From Holtiella tumoricola (lineage in GTDB: Bacteria; Bacillota; Clostridia; Lachnospirales; Cellulosilyticaceae): a stretch of DNA of 15,576 bases. The translations under genes and the position numbers were made by a program. Of this stretch, positions 13,044-15,576 are shown piece by piece (positions within the stretch are counted from its first letter, which is position 1; each line of letters starts with the position of its first letter). The notes beneath the pieces were generated by a model, which saw only the letters and a program-made list of their open reading frames with translations, did not search any database and was not told where the DNA came from. The stretch covers positions 1 to 15,576 of the forward strand of contig NZ_JAQIFT010000076.1 in the NCBI RefSeq assembly GCF_027857615.1, in the 5' to 3' direction.

Positions 13044-14360
13044 ATGGATATAAAAACAAAATTAGAAATTCTATCTGATGCAGCAAAATATGATGTTTCC
13101 TGCTCTTCCTCTGGTTCTAATAGGAAAGCCCAAAAGGGTGATCTAGGTTCAAGTAGCTCTAGTGGCATTTGTCATTCCTTTACTCCTGATGGAAGATGCA
13201 TATCATTACTTAAAATTTTGCTTACTAATTATTGCATCTATGATTGTGCCTACTGTATTAACAGACAATCTAATGATATCCCACGAGCTGCTTTTACTGT
13301 AGATGAAGTTGTTGAGTTAACTATTAACTTTTATCGACGTAATTATATTGAAGGACTTTTCTTAAGTTCTGCTATTATACAAAACCCTAATCATACGATG
13401 GAACTATTAACTAATGTACTTCGTAAATTACGTGAAGACTATCAATTTAGAGGCTACATTCATGTTAAAGCTATCCCTGGTGCTGATGAATCACTTATAA
13501 GGCAATGTGGACTTTATGCTGATCGTATGAGTATTAATATTGAACTACCTTCTTCACAATCTCTAAAGCTTTTGGCTCCTAATAAAGCCGCTCATGATAT
13601 TCTTAAACCAATGAATATGATCCAAAATAATATTATTGAGAATAAAGAAAATAGAAGGCATTTTAAGCATTCTCCCCTTTTTGTTCCAGGTGGGCAGAGT
13701 ACTCAACTTATAGTAGGGGCTTCTCCTGAAAGCGATCTCAAAATCATGCAACTTAGTGAAGGGCTTTATAACAAATATGACCTAAAAAGAGTGTATTATT
13801 CTGCTTATGTACCTGTAAATAAAGGAAGCCTTCTCCCTATTATTAAATCGCCCCCTGTCATGCGCGAACATCGTCTCTATCAAGGAGATTGGCTATTGCG
13901 TTTTTATGGGTTTAAAGTTGATGAACTTTTAGATCTCTCAAATCCTAATTTTGATATTAACTTTGATCCAAAAACTTCTTGGGCTCTTAGACATATGAAT
14001 GAATTTCCTATAGAAATAAATACTGCCCCTTTTGAAATGCTTATTCGTGTCCCTGGTATAGGAATTACAGGTGCAAAAAAAATTATGAGTAGCCGTAGAT
14101 TAGGACCATTATCATTTGAAGATTTAAAAAAGCTACGTATAACATTGAAACGTGCCCAATACTTTATTTTATGTAGCGGTAAATATAATGGAAATGTTAC
14201 TTATGATGATGATAAAATTCGTAGAGCTATGAAACCTGAACTAGATTTAAATCTAATAGAACAGCCTCATCAACAATTAAGTTTATTTGATTCAATAAAT
14301 CCTACATCTCATTTATTGCTTTTAGATGATTTGCCAAGTGCATTAACAGGAGAACTTTAA
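13044..14360 (+). CDS. Putative DNA modification/repair radical SAM protein
   Basis: The 438-residue protein matches the family annotated as putative DNA modification/repair radical SAM protein (TIGR03916-type). It opens with KLEILSDAAKYDVSCSSSGSNR, the family start. The iron-sulfur cysteines are Cys64, Cys68 and Cys71 (CIYDCAYC, the CxxxCxxC form), binding the 4Fe-4S cluster that cleaves S-adenosylmethionine. A helix-hairpin-helix DNA-binding motif is at about 328-350 (APFEMLIRVPGIGITGAKKI). The start at ATG 13044 follows AGGTGAT; a GTG nine bases earlier lies only about two bases after the predicted transcript start. It forms an operon with the DUF4130 gene 27 bases downstream, which matches the known pairing of the two families. 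The SOS box suggests DNA damage induction. The substrate base or lesion is unknown. Confidence 0.9.
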   Translation: MDIKTKLEILSDAAKYDVSCSSSGSNRKAQKGDLGSSSSSGICHSFTPDGRCISLLKILLTNYCIYDCAYCINRQSNDIPRAAFTVDEVVELTINFYRRNYIEGLFLSSAIIQNPNHTMELLTNVLRKLREDYQFRGYIHVKAIPGADESLIRQCGLYADRMSINIELPSSQSLKLLAPNKAAHDILKPMNMIQNNIIENKENRRHFKHSPLFVPGGQSTQLIVGASPESDLKIMQLSEGLYNKYDLKRVYYSAYVPVNKGSLLPIIKSPPVMREHRLYQGDWLLRFYGFKVDELLDLSNPNFDINFDPKTSWALRHMNEFPIEINTAPFEMLIRVPGIGITGAKKIMSSRRLGPLSFEDLKKLRITLKRAQYFILCSGKYNGNVTYDDDKIRRAMKPELDLNLIEQPHQQLSLFDSINPTSHLLLLDDLPSALTGEL

Positions 14361-14387
14361 TTTTATATTTTTATGAAGGAGCTTAGA

Positions 14388-15134
14388 ATGAAAGAATTTA
14401 TATACGATGGAAGTTTTGAAGGTCTCTTAACTTGCTTTTTTTATACCTACTCAGAAAAAGATTCATTGCATATTACACGTACACAACTCTATACCCCTAA
14501 TTTATTATTTGAGCCTATTTCCATTACTACAGAACTTGATAAGTTTGAACGGGTTTACTCTAGTATTCAAACTAAACTTTCCTATTCTGTACTCAAAAAT
14601 ATTTACTATCTCTACTTAAGTGAATGGGATAATTGTGACCTTCTAGCATTAAAATATTTAAAGCTGTGTTACCAATATGGTACAAGTATCAATTTAGCTA
14701 AACATAATGATATTATTGTTTCTGTAGACAACCTTGTACGTAAAGTCTCTCATGAATGTCATCGCTTCACTGGATTTGTAAGATTCTCTGAAATAGGCCC
14801 ATTATGTTTTTATGCTCAAATAGAACCTGACCATCATATTCTTCCTTTACTTGAACAACATTTTACTTCTAGATTTTCCGATCAGAACTTTATCATTCAT
14901 GATTTAAAAAGAAAAACTGCACTTATCTATGATCAATCTAGTTCTTACCTAAAAACTTTAACTGAACAAGAAAATACCTTACTCGGTTCTTATCAAATTA
15001 ATGATAATTTCGAACTTCTTTTTAAAGCATTTTATGATAGTGTTACAATTCCTGAAAGAGCAAATCCAAGGTTACAGAAAAATTTTGTTCCAACTCGCTA
15101 TTGGAAGCATCTTACTGAGATGTCTACCTTATAA
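14388..15134 (+). CDS. DUF4130 protein, partner of the repair radical SAM protein
   Basis: The 248-residue protein fits the DUF4130 (TIGR03915-type) family of probable DNA metabolism proteins, sometimes linked or fused to uracil-DNA glycosylase-like domains. Signs are the opening FIYDGSFEGLLTCFF, then VSHECHRFTGFVRFSE (about 122-137), EPDHHILPLLEQHFTSRF (about 148-165) and the end RANPRLQKNFVPTRYWKHL. No separate glycosylase domain is visible here. There is no signal peptide. The ATG at 14388 follows AAGGAG by 6 bases; an ATG five codons earlier would contain that site. It is the second gene of the SOS-controlled operon. Biochemical function is unknown; a joint act with the radical SAM protein on damaged or modified DNA is inferred from the constant pairing. 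Confidence 0.88.
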   Translation: MKEFIYDGSFEGLLTCFFYTYSEKDSLHITRTQLYTPNLLFEPISITTELDKFERVYSSIQTKLSYSVLKNIYYLYLSEWDNCDLLALKYLKLCYQYGTSINLAKHNDIIVSVDNLVRKVSHECHRFTGFVRFSEIGPLCFYAQIEPDHHILPLLEQHFTSRFSDQNFIIHDLKRKTALIYDQSSSYLKTLTEQENTLLGSYQINDNFELLFKAFYDSVTIPERANPRLQKNFVPTRYWKHLTEMSTL

Positions 15135-15173
15135 TATGAAATTAGCTTATTACAATAATTTTTATTTTATATA

Positions 15174-15216
15174 ACGAAAAAGAGGATTTGAATTTAATTC
15201 AAATCCTCTTTTTCGT
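15174..15216 (+). terminator. Intrinsic terminator of the repair operon
   Basis: A perfect 20-bp stem begins ACGAAAAAGAGG and ends CCTCTTTTTCGT around a TTA loop, 39 bases after the DUF4130 stop. The T run lies inside the stem, so the structure is nearly symmetrical. Confidence 0.8.
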
Positions 15217-15220
15217 GTGT

Positions 15221-15267
15221 TAATAAGATTACTCTAGCCCCAGAGTTTAATCTCGTAATAAGATTAC
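15221..15267. repeat. Direct repeat of TAATAAGATTAC
   Basis: TAATAAGATTAC occurs at 15221-15232 and again at 15256-15267, a 35-base period, in the gap between the two convergent terminators. Nothing else coding is seen there. Confidence 0.6.
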
Positions 15268-15273
15268 ATAAAA

Positions 15274-15311
15274 AAAGCTTATACCTTGCGTATATGTTAG
15301 GTATAAGCTTT
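15274..15311 (-). terminator. Intrinsic terminator of the rRNA operon
   Basis: AAAGCTTATACC pairs with GGTATAAGCTTT over 12 bp around a 14-base loop, followed on the minus strand by a run of seven T. It lies two bases after tRNA-Leu. Confidence 0.82.
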
Positions 15312-15313
15312 GA

Positions 15314-15397
15314 TGCCCGAGACCGGAATCGAACCGGTACGAGGGTTAGCTCGCAGGATTTTAAGTCCTGTGCGTCTGCCAGTTCCGCCACTCGGGC
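15314..15397 (-). tRNA. tRNA-Leu (anticodon UAA), copy 2, rRNA-linked
   Basis: The 84-base tRNA is nearly identical to the copy at 8249-8332. Acceptor GCCCGAG pairs with CTCGGGC, discriminator A; the anticodon loop CTTAAAA gives TAA. CCA is not encoded. It is the last gene of the rRNA operon, 10 bases after 5S. Confidence 0.95.
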
Positions 15398-15407
15398 ATA
15401 TTGAAAA

Positions 15408-15524
15408 TTTGGCAGCCACCTACTCTCCCGGTCCGTCTCCAGACAAGTACCATCGGCCGACTAGGTCTTAACCTACGTGTTCGGTATGGGAACGGGTGTG
15501 TCCCCTAGTCGCATCGCCACCAAA
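15408..15524 (-). rRNA. rrf: 5S ribosomal RNA
   Basis: On the minus strand helix I is TTTGGTGGC paired with GCTGCCAAA, which gives a length of 117 bases. Internal landmarks include CCCGTTCCCATACCGAACACG (split here as CCCGTTCCCAT and ACCGAACACG) and the GGGAGAGTAGG near the 3' end. The 23S gene should lie just beyond the right edge. Confidence 0.96.
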
Positions 15525-15576
15525 AATATTTGAGTATTTAATTCTTTTATACTCTCAAAAACAAATACTGCAATCA
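15525..15576 (-). other. Spacer between 23S and 5S rRNA
   Basis: AT-rich transcribed spacer. On the minus strand GAGTAT and ATACTC can pair around 11 bases just before 5S, a possible processing stem. No 23S sequence is recognisable before the window ends. Confidence 0.5.

Noticed and set aside
15194..15391. A 65-codon open frame starting MAELADAQDLKS
   Set aside because: It is the antisense-free reading of the tRNA-Leu gene and rRNA operon terminator; this is a well-known false protein from tRNA-Leu sequence.

Overview
The window is AT-rich, with Shine-Dalgarno-led genes, several GTG or TTG starts and strong intrinsic terminators. It looks like a chromosomal segment of a low-GC Gram-positive anaerobe of the class Clostridia, probably Lachnospiraceae-like; this is inferred from gene content, not from a database. 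None of the five tRNA genes encodes its 3' CCA. No insertion sequence, phage, integrase or CRISPR array is visible.

Layout: (1) 1-2008 holds an MscS-type channel and an AAC(3)-family N-acetyltransferase, both leftward, plus a promoter pointing out of the left edge. (2) 2009-7912 is the most interesting block. A leftward operon trxB-trxA-assT encodes a thioredoxin reductase, a thioredoxin and an aryl sulfotransferase without a signal peptide. Divergent from it lie a Crp/Fnr-family regulator resembling CprK and then an SLC13-type anion transporter. The trxB and SLC13 promoters share the same dyad, GTAAC-N4-GTTAT, in the same orientation, centred near -41.5 and -42.5 and followed by weak -35 regions. 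This is the geometry of a class II Crp/Fnr-activated promoter. The block therefore looks like one regulon, perhaps for sensing, importing and trans-sulfating phenolic sulfate esters. (3) 7986-8459 is a leftward tRNA cluster (Asp, Leu, Ser). (4) 8468-10674 holds a LysR regulator divergent from an HD-GYP cyclic-di-GMP phosphodiesterase. (5) 10689-12715 is a leftward operon of a PadR repressor, a DUF1700/HAAS membrane protein and a DUF4097 protein, the usual envelope-associated module. (6) 12788-12946 is tRNA-Arg(UCU). (7) 12998-15216 is a two-gene operon, a DNA modification/repair radical SAM protein plus its DUF4130 partner, with a Bacillus-type SOS box inside its promoter. (8) 15274-15576 is the 3' end of a leftward rRNA operon: 5S rRNA, tRNA-Leu(UAA) and terminator.

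Start codons were chosen by Shine-Dalgarno spacing. For aac(3), trxB, SLC13, padR, the radical SAM gene and the DUF4130 gene this gives starts shorter than the longest open frame.
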